64,000 bases of DNA from Alloscardovia sp963543015 (GTDB lineage: Bacteria > Actinomycetota > Actinomycetes > Actinomycetales > Bifidobacteriaceae). The stretch covers positions 1 to 64,000 of the forward strand of contig CAUTYZ010000010.1 of the NCBI GenBank assembly GCA_963543015.1. Reading direction: 5' to 3'. This document shows positions 15,082 through 25,203 of the stretch, in pieces. The notes below the pieces were generated by a model. That model was not told the origin of the DNA, searched no databases, and saw only the letters and a program-made list of their open reading frames with translations. Made by a program: the position numbers and the translations under genes. Every line of letters begins with the position of its first letter. The stretch's first letter is position 1.

Positions 15082-16881
15082 TTATTGTCGTGTATAACTT
15101 TGCCCACCGAGTTCCATAGTAACCTGTCCACCCCTATTCGAAACGCGGGCGTTCGAATTTTGACACGCTCCATCGCCCGAGCAGACCACAGACCAGCCTA
15201 CTTCGTTTGGATTGTCCTCGTCATCGACTGTCGCGCATGAACCTGTCGAGCCATCGGAGAATGTACACGTCGATGGGGTTCCGATGGAGTTATCGCTATA
15301 ACGCAAAGTGCAGTCTCCACGCAGAGTAACTTGCGACGAACCGTTGGAATACGTGCCCGCAAATGGTGCGCACACGCCAGCAACGTTCGCGTCCTTTGTC
15401 TTTTCGGATTCCTCGTATGCCTTCATAGAATTTTGAACAGCAGTCATCGTATTGTTCAGAGTGTCAATTGCCGACGAATACTGGCTTGATGTGACGTTTT
15501 TGATATTTTGAGCAATCAAAGAATCTGCATCGTCAATTGCCTTCTTCAAATTTGTACGCGTCGTCTCATCTGTGACCTTGCCGTTTGACTGGTCATACAA
15601 AGTCTGAGCTTCTTGACGCTTTGTGCTCAAATTATTCTTCGCGTTTGACTGAGTCTTGGTAGCCTTAGAATTTTCAACGGCTGTCTTCGTCTTGTTGATA
15701 GTCAAAGTGTACTGTGTCTGATTTGACACAATAGTATCCGCCTGATTAGTAAGAGCACGCAACTGAGCATCGCTCATCGTAGCCTTGCACTCATCCAATG
15801 CCTTCTCGCTCGCGAGAGATACATTTGCCTGCTCGAGAGCATTCTTCGCCTTCGTCAACGTAGCAGTATCTTCAACATCGCTGGACTGTGTAGCTGCTGT
15901 AGCCGTTGCATCGTTGACAACTTTTTGCAAAGACTCAGATGACTTCTGAGCAGACTGACGACTTGACGTACATGCTGCAAGAATTTGCTCGTGAGTTTGA
16001 GCATTTGCCATATTGCGGAAGAAAATAGTCAAACCAACAATGACGACGATGGCAAGAACTGCTGCAATTCCCCAGATGAGCATACGGCGTGTGGAACGCT
16101 CGGAAGTCTCCTGATCGGAAAGCTGCTTTGCATGAGAACCGCGGTGAGACTGTGGAGTCGAGGACAATGCGGCAACCACAGGGTCTTGAGGCTGGTACGT
16201 TCTGGTAGGAGCATCGTCGCTATCGTCGTCATCTTCGGCAAAATCCGCAAAAGAAGTCAGCGTGGTTTCAGCTGGACTTGCATCAGCTGTGCTTGTCTCG
16301 TATGTGCTTGCTCCATCTGTGCGATCTTCGGCGGAATTCAGCGGAAGCGTTGCGGTCTCAGAAGGGGTGGAAGTTGAGTCAGCGGTTGAGCCAGCAGTCG
16401 AGTTAGAAGTCTCAGAAGGTGTGGATGTGCGTGCTGCTGGTGTGGTCGCAGCTGCTGGAGATCCGAGAACGACAGTTTCTGTAGAATGAACGTCGGATGA
16501 TGGTTCAGACTGCTGTGCAGGGCTCTCGGTTGCAGGCAACATCTGCGCATCCTCAGCAAGAGGGTCGAAGGAAGCCGTTGCTTCAGGATCTTGAGTGTCC
16601 GAAGCGCGCTGTTCTGACTGTGCTGCATTATTCTGTGCAGCATTATTCGACGAATTCAGAGCATTCTGCGCATTAATTGCGCGCAAAGCTGTCGATGTAC
16701 TCTCGGAAAGCTGCGTCAAAGATTGAGTATTTGCAATCGTCTGCTCTTCTGTCAAATCAAAATCGAAACCATTAAGATTTGGAATATCCCAGCGCTCTTC
16801 ATTGAGTGGGTTATCGTCAGTATTATGGTTCGAATCTGGATTGAAATTCCCCATGGATGGAATTCCGTTGGTATCGGTCAT
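15082..16881 (-). CDS. single-pass membrane protein with exported coiled coil and Cys-rich C-domain
   Basis: A 599-residue protein I do not recognise as a named family. Residues 1-260 are disordered, Ser/Thr/Ala/Gln-rich and acidic, with a DDDDSDD run near 217-223. One membrane helix spans about 267-288 (RRMLIWGIAAVLAIVVIVGL), preceded by Arg residues, so the N-terminus is cytoplasmic. Residues ~290-500 are Ala/Lys/Asn/Gln-rich with heptad-like helical segments resembling FIVAR-type wall-binding repeats. Residues ~505-599 form a compact Gly/Ser domain with six cysteines, suggesting disulphides. The RBS is GGGAAG 8 nt before the ATG. It is monocistronic. An envelope tether or sensor role is a guess from the architecture only. 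Confidence 0.75.
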   Translation of the reverse strand: MTDTNGIPSMGNFNPDSNHNTDDNPLNEERWDIPNLNGFDFDLTEEQTIANTQSLTQLSESTSTALRAINAQNALNSSNNAAQNNAAQSEQRASDTQDPEATASFDPLAEDAQMLPATESPAQQSEPSSDVHSTETVVLGSPAAATTPAARTSTPSETSNSTAGSTADSTSTPSETATLPLNSAEDRTDGASTYETSTADASPAETTLTSFADFAEDDDDSDDAPTRTYQPQDPVVAALSSTPQSHRGSHAKQLSDQETSERSTRRMLIWGIAAVLAIVVIVGLTIFFRNMANAQTHEQILAACTSSRQSAQKSSESLQKVVNDATATAATQSSDVEDTATLTKAKNALEQANVSLASEKALDECKATMSDAQLRALTNQADTIVSNQTQYTLTINKTKTAVENSKATKTQSNAKNNLSTKRQEAQTLYDQSNGKVTDETTRTNLKKAIDDADSLIAQNIKNVTSSQYSSAIDTLNNTMTAVQNSMKAYEESEKTKDANVAGVCAPFAGTYSNGSSQVTLRGDCTLRYSDNSIGTPSTCTFSDGSTGSCATVDDEDNPNEVGWSVVCSGDGACQNSNARVSNRGGQVTMELGGQSYTRQ

Positions 16882-17049
16882 TAGTCTAACTTCCCTGTTC
16901 AGTCTCGAATATTTCGATACTTTCGTACTTTACTCTGTGGGATAGTTTAGCGTATACCGAGTATGCAATGCCATCAACTCATTATTATCCACAATATTTT
17001 CAGCAATTGCGCGTTTCGGGTAACCAAGAACCAACAGAAATCCGACAGA

Positions 17050-17079
17050 TTGACACCATATATATAGTGTGCGTATGGC
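17050..17079 (+). promoter_or_regulatory. candidate promoter upstream of the opp operon
   Basis: TTGACA (17050-17055) and TATGGC (17074-17079) are separated by 18 bases, in the 385-base spacer before oppB. The -35 box is a consensus match, the -10 box is weaker. The rest of the spacer (16882-17270) holds no gene. Confidence 0.4.
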
Positions 17080-17270
17080 ACGAACCTACAACCGACACCT
17101 CTCAATTCTTAAATTTTGCACAACATACCGTAGAATAAACAGAACACGTATGAATACGGGCTGGTTCAAGGTTGAAAAATGTGTGAAACAAGCCCGATTT
17201 CGCAAGAATCCATAAATAGGTCTATATTTAATAGACATATGTGTGAAATTGGCATGCCTAGGGAGGTGTG

Positions 17271-18254
17271 ATGCTTAAGTACTTGGCTAAGAGAATAGCG
17301 AACTACTGCGTAATGCTGTTCGTCGCTATTTCGATGACGTATTTCCTTGCCAGTGCGTTTATGGATCCGCGTTCGAACTATATGACTCGAAATCCGCGAC
17401 CTCCAATGGTTTCCATTAACCGTGCATTAGATAATGCAAATATTAACGACCAAACTCCAGTCATCACACGCTACTGGCGTTGGCTCACAGGTGTAGTAAC
17501 CCGCTGGGATTGGGGTAAGGCTCCAGACCAGTCGTCCGTCGGCGACGCAATTGTGGCACGTATGGGCGCTTCGTTGCAGCTTGTTACTTTGGCAACTATT
17601 TTGAGTATCGTCATCGGTGTATCCATCGGTGTATACACTGCTATCCGCCAGTACAAGTGGCAAGATCGTATCTTGAATTCCTTTGCTACATTTATCTTCG
17701 TTATTCCAGCAGCAGTTCTTGCTGTAGGCGTTGTATTCTTCGCAATTGAAATTAACACTGCTGTAGGTGACCGTATCTTCTACGTGACGGGACTTCACTC
17801 ATATCAAGGCGATAACTTTGGGCTGTGGTTTATAGACTTCTTGCAGCATCTTATCTTGCCTACTATTTCTATGACTTTGGGTGGAGCTGTAGGCTACCAC
17901 TTGACGCAGCGTACATACTTGCTTGACGAGATGAACGCTGATTACGTGCGTACAGCACGTGCGAAGGGCTTGACTTTGAACAAGGCAATTCGCCGTCACG
18001 CATTGCGTAATTCTTTGATTCCTACTGCACAGTCTGTGGCATTCTCTATCGCAGGTGTCTTTACTGGTGCGACGATTACGGAATCTGTTTTTGCTATTAA
18101 TGGTTTGGGTCGCTACTTTGTGACGACAATTGGGCAAAACGATATCAATGGAACCGTTGCTATTGCTGCTTTCGCAGGTGTGTGTACACTTGCGGGTGCA
18201 TTGCTTGCAGATATCTTCGCAGCATGGCTTGATCCTCGAATTCGTTTGAGCTAG
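17271..18254 (+). CDS. oppB: oligopeptide ABC transporter permease OppB
   Basis: A 327-residue inner permease of a peptide/nickel-type ABC importer. It opens with the family-typical LAKRIANYCVMLFVAISMTYFLA helix. The EAA-type coupling loop reads NADYVRTARAKGL, followed by HALRNSLIPTAQS. A GTG at 17268 is also possible, but the GGGAGG Shine-Dalgarno at 17261-17266 fits the ATG at 17271 better. The gene order is oppB-oppC-oppDF-oppA with short spacers. Substrate is most likely di- or oligopeptides, judged by the linked family-5 binding protein. Confidence 0.9.
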   Translation: MLKYLAKRIANYCVMLFVAISMTYFLASAFMDPRSNYMTRNPRPPMVSINRALDNANINDQTPVITRYWRWLTGVVTRWDWGKAPDQSSVGDAIVARMGASLQLVTLATILSIVIGVSIGVYTAIRQYKWQDRILNSFATFIFVIPAAVLAVGVVFFAIEINTAVGDRIFYVTGLHSYQGDNFGLWFIDFLQHLILPTISMTLGGAVGYHLTQRTYLLDEMNADYVRTARAKGLTLNKAIRRHALRNSLIPTAQSVAFSIAGVFTGATITESVFAINGLGRYFVTTIGQNDINGTVAIAAFAGVCTLAGALLADIFAAWLDPRIRLS

Positions 18255-18266
18255 GAGAAATTGAGC

Positions 18267-19331
18267 ATGACAGAATCTCATTTAGAATCTCAGGAGCCTC
18301 GCGGCGAGTTTGATGAGCTTGATAAACCAGTCGAGCGCGTCGAATTCGTAGAAGCTGACGTAGATCAGCGTGGTGAGACGGCATCTAACTCCGTAGCTTC
18401 ATCCCCAGCAGCTGAATCTTCTGACAAGTCATTGGATAAGGACGAGGAGAGCGTAGGCTCTATTCATCGCACTGGTCGTATGTCATTGTATGCACGTCGT
18501 TTCGTGCGTCGACCATCCGCAGTCGTCGGTCTTGTTCTTTTGCTGTTGCTTGTGTTGTGGGCAATTTTTGGTGGTTTCCTCACACACTATAACTATGTCG
18601 ACCTTGACTTCGCAGCATTGGGCGTAGCCCCAGGCGGCGATCACTACTTTGGTACTACCGATGGTGGTGGCGACTTGTATGCCATGATTGTACATGGTTT
18701 GGGTCGCTCCTTGATGATCGCATTCTTGAGCTCTATCGTCAGCACAATTATCGCTGCAATCTACGGCGTGGGTATCGCATATTTTGAAGGCGCTATCGAA
18801 AAAATCGGTATGTGGATCCTCGATATGCTTCTCGTCGTTCCTTCCACTTTGCTCATCGCTATCTTGGTTCGTACCGCAGGTGGTACATCGGGTTGGGTCT
18901 GGTTGACTATTGGTTTGACCATCTTCGGTTGGGTCGGACTTGCTCGTGTGCTTCGCACTATTACGATGAGTATTCGTGAACGTGACTACGTACGTGCAGC
19001 AAAGTTCATGGGTGTTAATCCATTTACTGTCATCGTACGCCACTTGATTCCAAATCTTGGCTCTGTACTCGTTATCAATACCGTTCTCGGCGTTGTATCA
19101 ACCGTTTCTGCAGAAACTACTTTGTCCTTCCTTGGACTGGGTATTAAAGCTCCAGATACGTCTCTCGGTACGATTTTGAACGAAGGTCAGGGCACTATCG
19201 TGACACAACCTTGGGTTCTTATCGCTCCTGCAACAGTATTGATTATCCTTGCATTCTCCGTGCAGCTCATCGGTGACGGTTTGCGCGATGCAATTGACCC
19301 TTACTCCCGTTCCGGCGGTAAAGCCGCATAA
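18267..19331 (+). CDS. oppC: oligopeptide ABC transporter permease OppC
   Basis: A 354-residue second permease of the peptide importer. It has a hydrophilic, acidic N-terminal extension of about 75 residues rich in Glu/Asp/Ser, longer than usual for OppC. The OppC_N helix (RRPSAVVGLVLLLLLVLW) follows, and five further helices carry the EAA loop RDYVRAAKFMGVNPF. A TTG at 18261 is in frame, but ATG at 18267 has AGGAG 9 nt upstream and is preferred. It follows oppB by 12 bases. Confidence 0.9.
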   Translation: MTESHLESQEPRGEFDELDKPVERVEFVEADVDQRGETASNSVASSPAAESSDKSLDKDEESVGSIHRTGRMSLYARRFVRRPSAVVGLVLLLLLVLWAIFGGFLTHYNYVDLDFAALGVAPGGDHYFGTTDGGGDLYAMIVHGLGRSLMIAFLSSIVSTIIAAIYGVGIAYFEGAIEKIGMWILDMLLVVPSTLLIAILVRTAGGTSGWVWLTIGLTIFGWVGLARVLRTITMSIRERDYVRAAKFMGVNPFTVIVRHLIPNLGSVLVINTVLGVVSTVSAETTLSFLGLGIKAPDTSLGTILNEGQGTIVTQPWVLIAPATVLIILAFSVQLIGDGLRDAIDPYSRSGGKAA

Positions 19332-19361
19332 CGTGGCATATTCTCATAAAGGACTTTAATA

Positions 19362-21452
19362 ATGGACGGCTTTAGAAAAACAGTTGACTCTTCAGAAACT
19401 GTTCTGAAGGTAGAGGATTTGCGCGTTAATTTCGCTTCAGAAGCGGGAACTGTTCATGCAGTGCGCGGTATCAATTTCGAGCTTAAGCGCGGAAAGACTC
19501 TCGGTATCGTAGGTGAGTCCGGCTCGGGTAAGTCGGTAACTTCCATGGCCATCATGGGTCTTCTCGATAAGAACGCGAAGGTCGAAGGCTCTATCATCTT
19601 CGAGGGGGAAAATCTTCTCGATAAGTCAGATACTCAAATGAGTGAATTGCGCGGTAAGCGCATCGCGATGATTTTCCAGGATCCATTGTCTGCATTGACT
19701 CCTGTGTATACCATTGGCGATCAGCTGCGTGAAGCGCTTGTCACTCATAATCCAGATATGACAAATGAGGAGATTCATAAGCGCTCTGTAGAATTGCTCG
19801 AAACCGTCGGCATTCCAAACGCTGAGCAGCGTCTTTCTGCATTCCCTCATCACTTCTCTGGTGGTATGCGTCAGCGCGTGGTCATTGCTATGGCAATTGC
19901 AAACGATCCTGACGTTATCATCGCTGATGAGCCTACAACCGCTTTGGATGTAACTATTCAGGCTCAGATTCTTGACGTGCTTCGCAAGGCTCAGAAGGAA
20001 ACTGGTGCAGCTCTTATCTTCATTACCCACGATTTGGGTGTCGTAGCATCCATTGCTGATGACATTATCGTTATGTATGCAGGACGTCCTGTCGAGCAGG
20101 CTCCAGTAGACGATATCTTCTACCGTCCTGTCATGCCATATACTATGGGTCTTTTGGGAGCAGTTCCTCGCCCTGACCAGGCGAAGTCCTCGCGACTCGT
20201 TCCAATTCCTGGTTCTCCTACAAACTTGGTCAATCTTCCACAGGGCTGCTCATTTGCTGAACGCTGCCCAATTGCTACTGACCTGTGCCGCCAGGCTGAA
20301 CCAGATCTCGTCACCGTTCCTGGTCGCGACGAGCAGCGTTCTGCGTGCCATCGCACTCAGGAAATCGTCGATAAGAACTTGACATACCGTGAAGTATACG
20401 GTGTGGAAGAATCTGTACCATCCATTTTCGATGGCGTTCCTCGTGAAGAACGTCAGATGGTTCTTTCTGCCGAAAACATCACGAAGACCTTTACCGTGAG
20501 CTCGAGTGGCTTCCTTCGTCGTAAGGTCGGTAAGGTATACGCAGTTAATGATGTCACCATCCATATTCGTGAAGGTGAAACCATTGCTCTCGTAGGTGAG
20601 TCTGGCTCTGGTAAGTCGACCACTTTGCTGCAAATTATGAACTTGCAAGCTCCAGAAACTGGAAAGATTGAGCTCTTTGGCGAGGATGTCGCTGGAAAGC
20701 TCAGCCGCAAGGAACGTCAATTGCTCCACGAAAAGGTACAGTACGTCTTCCAGGATCCTATGAGCTCGCTGGATCCTCGTCTGCCAATTTACGATATTTT
20801 GGCAGAGCCTTTGAAGGTCATCGGTATGAGCAAGGAAGATATCAATAAGCGTATCGCCGAGCTCATGGAATTGGTTGGTTTGAAGCCTGATCAGGTTGAT
20901 CGTTTCCCTAACCAGTTCTCCGGTGGTCAGCGTCAGCGTATCGCAATTGCGCGCGCTCTCGCCGTTAATCCACGTTTGATTTTGCTAGATGAACCAGTGT
21001 CTGCATTGGACGTATCCATTCAGGCAGGTGTTTTGAACTTGCTTGAAGATTTGCAGAATAATTTGGGCGTTGCATACCTCTTCGTAGCGCACAACTTGTC
21101 TGTCGTACGTCACTTGGCTTCCCGTGTGGCAGTTATGTATCTCGGACACATCGTCGAGTCAGGCGAAATTAGCGAAGTATTTGATAATCCTTTGCATCCT
21201 TATACCAAGGCATTGCTGAGTGCTGTGCCAGTTCCAGATCCTCAGTATGAGCGCAATCGCGAACGTATCATTCTTGATGGTGATTTGCCTAGCCCAACTG
21301 AAGAGATCAAGGGATGTGCTTTTGCTTCTCGCTGCCCACTGTATAAGCAGTTGAGCCCAGAGCAGCAAAAGAACTGCGACACAGTACGTCCTGTATCCAT
21401 TAAGCGAGACGGTGACCATACTGTGGCTTGCCATTGGGCTACCATGGCTTAA
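19362..21452 (+). CDS. oppDF: fused oligopeptide ABC transporter ATPase OppD-OppF
   Basis: A 696-residue protein that joins two ATPase subunits in one chain, common in actinobacteria. The N-half carries Walker A GESGSGKS near 51-58, signature SGGMRQRV and Walker B IIADEPTTALD, then the oligopeptide C-terminal domain with CSFAERCPIATDLC. The C-half carries a second Walker A GESGSGKST, signature SGGQRQRIA, Walker B LLDEPVSALD and CAFASRCPLYKQL. The Cys spacing in both tails resembles the 4Fe-4S-type motif reported for peptide ATPases. It powers the OppB/OppC permease; it starts 30 bases after oppC and is followed by oppA after 86 bases. Confidence 0.93.
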   Translation: MDGFRKTVDSSETVLKVEDLRVNFASEAGTVHAVRGINFELKRGKTLGIVGESGSGKSVTSMAIMGLLDKNAKVEGSIIFEGENLLDKSDTQMSELRGKRIAMIFQDPLSALTPVYTIGDQLREALVTHNPDMTNEEIHKRSVELLETVGIPNAEQRLSAFPHHFSGGMRQRVVIAMAIANDPDVIIADEPTTALDVTIQAQILDVLRKAQKETGAALIFITHDLGVVASIADDIIVMYAGRPVEQAPVDDIFYRPVMPYTMGLLGAVPRPDQAKSSRLVPIPGSPTNLVNLPQGCSFAERCPIATDLCRQAEPDLVTVPGRDEQRSACHRTQEIVDKNLTYREVYGVEESVPSIFDGVPREERQMVLSAENITKTFTVSSSGFLRRKVGKVYAVNDVTIHIREGETIALVGESGSGKSTTLLQIMNLQAPETGKIELFGEDVAGKLSRKERQLLHEKVQYVFQDPMSSLDPRLPIYDILAEPLKVIGMSKEDINKRIAELMELVGLKPDQVDRFPNQFSGGQRQRIAIARALAVNPRLILLDEPVSALDVSIQAGVLNLLEDLQNNLGVAYLFVAHNLSVVRHLASRVAVMYLGHIVESGEISEVFDNPLHPYTKALLSAVPVPDPQYERNRERIILDGDLPSPTEEIKGCAFASRCPLYKQLSPEQQKNCDTVRPVSIKRDGDHTVACHWATMA

Positions 21453-21538
21453 TAAGAGTACGAATGAGTGCATTGTTGAAAGACATGCACTCGTGCGTAT
21501 GTGAGAAGAGTTTATTTCCAATTCATTGAAGGAGAGAA

Positions 21539-23260
21539 ATGAAAGTAAAGGGAATGAAGAAGTTTGCAACAGTGACTGCAGCTGTAGCAGCTTTGGCATT
21601 GGCTCTTGCTGGCTGCGGCGCTGGTTCCGGTAACCAGGCTGTAGGTGCAGCAGAACCAGCTGATGGTTTCGCATCAGACTACAAGGGTTCTTACCCAATG
21701 CCTGCTAAGGATAAGGCATATGATAACAGCCAGGATCGTGACAAGATCAAGGATGGCGGTACCTTCACTTTGGCTACCACCTACACTCCAAACTGGAACA
21801 GCTTCTCTGTGGAAGGCAACACCGGTTACATGAGCGAATTGTGGTCTTGGTACATGCCACAGTTGGCTACCTTCGACATTAAGGGTAACCACTCTTGGAA
21901 CAAAGATTACATCACCAAGGCTGAAGTAACCAACGAAAACCCATTGACCGTTACTTACACCATTAACGACAAGGCAAAGTGGAACGACGGCAAGGACATC
22001 GACTGGACTGCTTTCGAATCCACATGGCGCGTTCTCAATGGTAAGGACGAGAGCTACACCCCAGCAAGCACCGAAGGTTACGACAAGATTGCTTCTGTAA
22101 CTCAGGGTTCTACCGCTAAGGAAGCTGTCGTTACATTCTCCGAGCCATTCTACCCATGGCAGAGCTTGTTCACCTCTTTGTACCCACCACAGGCTTTGGA
22201 TGCAAACGTCTACACCTCCGGCTGGGTTGACAATCCACACTCCGAGTGGGGCGCAGGTCCATTCAAGGTACAGTCTGCAGATCAGGATTCTGTAACCTTC
22301 GTACGTAACGAAAACTGGTGGGGCGATACTGCAAAGCTCGAAAAGATTACATATCGTTACATGGAGGCAACTGCTGAGCTTAACGCTTTCAAGAACGGTG
22401 AGCTTGATCAGGTAAAGTTCGCTTCTAACAACTCTTTGCAGAACATCAAGACCCGCAAGGATATCCAGATTCGTTTGGGCTACAGCGCAGGTACTAACGT
22501 TTTGACCTTCAACGCTAAGAGCGATGCTCTTAAGGATGAGAACGTACGTAAGGCTGTCGTTCAGGCATTCGACCGCGACACCTTCCAGAAGGTTCACTTC
22601 CAGGGCTTGAACTGGACTCCAGAAACTCCAGGTTCTGAAGTATTCCCTGTATACCAGCAGGGTTATGAGAACAACCTCCCAGAAGAGGCTAAGAAGACTG
22701 ACGTTGCAGGTGCTAAGAAGACCCTCGAAGCTGCTGGCTACAAGATGGGCTCCGATGGCTACTATGCAAAGGATGGCAAGACTCTCGAGATTCGCTACAC
22801 CTACTTCGGTGACACCGCTCTCGGTAACAACATGGCTAAGGCTATCGCTCAGATGATGAAGGCAGCTGGTATCAAGATCAACCTTGATAACCGCGACTCC
22901 TCTAAGTTCGCTGACACCATGAACAGCCACGACTATGAGATCGTTCCAATGGCTTGGAGCTCCACCACACCATTCAGCCAGAACAACATCTACCAGCTCT
23001 ATGGCTCTGACTCTGACAGCAACTACACCTTCACTGGAAGCAAGGAAGTTGACGAGTTGTCTCACATTCCAGGAACCATCTCCAACCAGCTCGAAGCTGT
23101 AAAGGCAGCAAACAAGGCTGAAAAGGCAGCTCTTGCTCTCTTCGGTTCTTTGCCAATGGATATTTCTCCAAGCTTCGTTGCTGTAAAGACCGGCTTGGCT
23201 AACTGGGGTCCTGCAGGCTTCAAGTCTGTACTCCCAGAGAACGTTGGTTGGCAGAAGTAG
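21539..23260 (+). CDS. oppA: oligopeptide-binding lipoprotein (SBP family 5)
   Basis: A 573-residue extracytoplasmic solute-binding protein. The signal sequence ends in lipobox LAGC (Cys24), followed by the mature DppA/OppA-like domain. The family-5 pattern is visible in KDGGTFTLATTYTPNWNSFS, WNDGKDIDWTAFESTW and KLEKITYRYM. It captures peptides and delivers them to OppBC. The RBS AAGGAGAG is strong. Codon use is strongly biased towards optimal codons (AAG, CTC, GAA, TCC), suggesting high expression. The gene ends the operon and is followed by a terminator at 23350-23378. Confidence 0.92.
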   Translation: MKVKGMKKFATVTAAVAALALALAGCGAGSGNQAVGAAEPADGFASDYKGSYPMPAKDKAYDNSQDRDKIKDGGTFTLATTYTPNWNSFSVEGNTGYMSELWSWYMPQLATFDIKGNHSWNKDYITKAEVTNENPLTVTYTINDKAKWNDGKDIDWTAFESTWRVLNGKDESYTPASTEGYDKIASVTQGSTAKEAVVTFSEPFYPWQSLFTSLYPPQALDANVYTSGWVDNPHSEWGAGPFKVQSADQDSVTFVRNENWWGDTAKLEKITYRYMEATAELNAFKNGELDQVKFASNNSLQNIKTRKDIQIRLGYSAGTNVLTFNAKSDALKDENVRKAVVQAFDRDTFQKVHFQGLNWTPETPGSEVFPVYQQGYENNLPEEAKKTDVAGAKKTLEAAGYKMGSDGYYAKDGKTLEIRYTYFGDTALGNNMAKAIAQMMKAAGIKINLDNRDSSKFADTMNSHDYEIVPMAWSSTTPFSQNNIYQLYGSDSDSNYTFTGSKEVDELSHIPGTISNQLEAVKAANKAEKAALALFGSLPMDISPSFVAVKTGLANWGPAGFKSVLPENVGWQK

Positions 23261-23349
23261 TGAATGCTAGAAATGGCTTGATGCTAAGGCTTAGTGCTCA
23301 GCACTCCTGTCTAGCAGTCAAGCTCTAGCTACACTCTCAAGCTCAGATG

Positions 23350-23378
23350 CGTGCGGTTTTATGCCGCACGTATTTTTT
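23350..23378 (+). terminator. terminator of the opp operon
   Basis: CGTGCGG (23350-23356) pairs with CCGCACG (23364-23370) and is followed by TATTTTTT. Between it and 23750 I see no gene; the short frames there lack ribosome sites and coding character. Confidence 0.85.
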
Positions 23379-23843
23379 ATGCTCGCAGGAGCTGGGAGAG
23401 CTGGGGAAAGATCCCTGGAAGGTGCTAAGGAAAGGACTTGGAAAAAGAGTTTGGTGAAAATTGCGATGGAGGGGTAGATGAAAGAGGTCAGCAAATATGC
23501 TGAGCCTCAATAAGAAAAGTTTTATGCATCTGCGGAACATTTTTGGTTAATCCTAGCTGGGTAATTGTGGAATTTTGTTCCATGGATGCACAAAACACCA
23601 TCTCGCAGTTACTTCGTACAAACACGTCTCCTGGGCATCGGCAAAACGTACGAATGAAGCGGAAATCAGCGGCGATTTCTCACAGAAAATTCATGCAAAA
23701 GACAAGCATTCGACGGCTATCCCCAGTGCAGATTTTGCAAAAATGAGATATTAGTTAAACGAATTAACAAATCAGTGGTACACTTAATTTTGTTAAAGGA
23801 GAATACTACATTTCAGTCTATGCAGTTAGCCGTGTAGCCAGAA

Positions 23844-23857
23844 TGTGAACGTTCACC
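23844..23857. promoter_or_regulatory. LacI-type operator upstream of the sugar MFS gene
   Basis: TGTGAACGTTCACC contains the perfect palindrome GTGAACGTTCAC (23845-23856) with a central CG, as in LacI-family operators. It lies 56 bases before the MFS start. A related element, TGTTAGCGTTCACA, precedes the GH3 gene (29227-29240). A weaker inverted repeat, GTTAA/TTAAC (23754-23768), lies further upstream. The regulator gene is not in the window. Confidence 0.65.
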
Positions 23858-23912
23858 AAAACACAACACTCATAGCTAAAGTTAATGGAGACACTCATCA
23901 AAGGAGATTTAT

Positions 23913-25172
23913 ATGAGTGACGAAACTACAGTAGCAGCACCAGCACAGCTCTCGACTGTGGAGCGATGGCGTTACTATATCGCATTTTTGGTATTTGCAT
24001 TGCTGTGGATGGGCGGTCTTGCGATTGTCGCAGCTGTTTTGCTCCCACAGTATTTGAAGGACGTTATGGGCGATCCGAAGGCAGCAACAGGTGTGTACAC
24101 TGTGCTGAGCTCGGTCACAGCACTTGCATCGCTCGTGTCCAATCTTTTGTTTGGAAACCTTTCTGACCGTACGCGTTCCCGTTTTGGCCGTCGTACCCCA
24201 TGGATTTTGGGTGGTGGAATTGTCGGCGGTGTCGCACTCTTCCTCACAGGAGCATTCTCTGATCCATGGCTTATCGGATTCTGGTACTGCGTCTGCATGT
24301 TTGGCTTGAACGCAATGATTGCGCCAATTATTGCCGCATTGTCTGACCGCGTTCCAGAAGATATGCGTGCATCAATGTCTGCATTCATGTCTCTCGGCAC
24401 AACAGTTGGTACATCTATCGGTACGATTATCGGTGCTAACTTCATCCAGAACACCTTCCCGGGATTCTTGGTAGCAGGTATCCTCATGGGAGTTTCTGGT
24501 CTCGCGGCAATTCTCGTATGGCCTACCGAAAAGTCCTCGAAGGACCTTCCTCCAGTAAAGGGCGGTATGAAGGATCTTCTTCTTTCCTTTGTTCCACCAA
24601 TTAAGGGCGCACGCGACTTCTGGCTCGCATTCCTCGGCCGTACATTCCTCATCTTCGGTTACTACATGATTCTCAATTACCAGCTCTTCATTTTGCAGGA
24701 TTATATGGGAATGGATAAGAGCTCGTCAGGTCGTACCATCAGTATCATGTCGACTGTCATTATGGTGGCAGGTTTGATTGGGTCGCTCGGTTCTGGCTTC
24801 TTGTCGGATAAGATCGGCCGCCGTAAGCTTCCTGTAGCAGCAGCATCTATCTGCATGGCAGTGGGCTACTTGCTCCCATGGATTTTCAAGACTGAATGGT
24901 CCATGCTTGGCTTTGCAGCTCTTGCAGGCTTCGGCTATGCAGTGTATGGCGCTGTCGATCAGGCATTGAATATCGATGTCCTTCCAAATATCGAAGAAGC
25001 AGGCAAGGATCTCGGTATTTTGAACATCGCAACTACTTTGGGACAGATGGTCGGACCTATCTTCACCGGTATCATTGTGGTGAACGTAGGCTACAGCCTC
25101 GTCTTCCCAGTTGCTATCGCATTCTCTGTCCTCGCAGTTATCTTCTTCTACATGATTCGTTCTACAAAGTAG
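23913..25172 (+). CDS. MFS sugar transporter
   Basis: A 419-residue major facilitator with 12 predicted helices. The loop 2-3 motif reads NLSDRTRSRFGRRTPWIL, a form typical of sugar-cation carriers of the GPH/MFS group, and the second half has FLSDKIGRRKLPV. It lies directly before GH30, GH42 and GH3 glycosidase genes and behind a LacI-type operator, so it probably imports the beta-linked oligosaccharides or glycosides that those enzymes hydrolyse. The RBS is AAAGGAG 8 nt before the ATG. No signal for a specific sugar can be read from the sequence. Confidence 0.85.
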   Translation: MSDETTVAAPAQLSTVERWRYYIAFLVFALLWMGGLAIVAAVLLPQYLKDVMGDPKAATGVYTVLSSVTALASLVSNLLFGNLSDRTRSRFGRRTPWILGGGIVGGVALFLTGAFSDPWLIGFWYCVCMFGLNAMIAPIIAALSDRVPEDMRASMSAFMSLGTTVGTSIGTIIGANFIQNTFPGFLVAGILMGVSGLAAILVWPTEKSSKDLPPVKGGMKDLLLSFVPPIKGARDFWLAFLGRTFLIFGYYMILNYQLFILQDYMGMDKSSSGRTISIMSTVIMVAGLIGSLGSGFLSDKIGRRKLPVAAASICMAVGYLLPWIFKTEWSMLGFAALAGFGYAVYGAVDQALNIDVLPNIEEAGKDLGILNIATTLGQMVGPIFTGIIVVNVGYSLVFPVAIAFSVLAVIFFYMIRSTK

Positions 25173-25203
25173 TACGTGCGGAGAACTGCAGAACGCACAG
25201 ATC

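Noticed and set aside
23343..23746. Small ORFs between oppA and the MFS gene (23343-23540 minus, 23543-23746 plus)
   Set aside because: The minus frame runs through the opp terminator, neither has a ribosome site, and the translations are low-complexity or unlike proteins.
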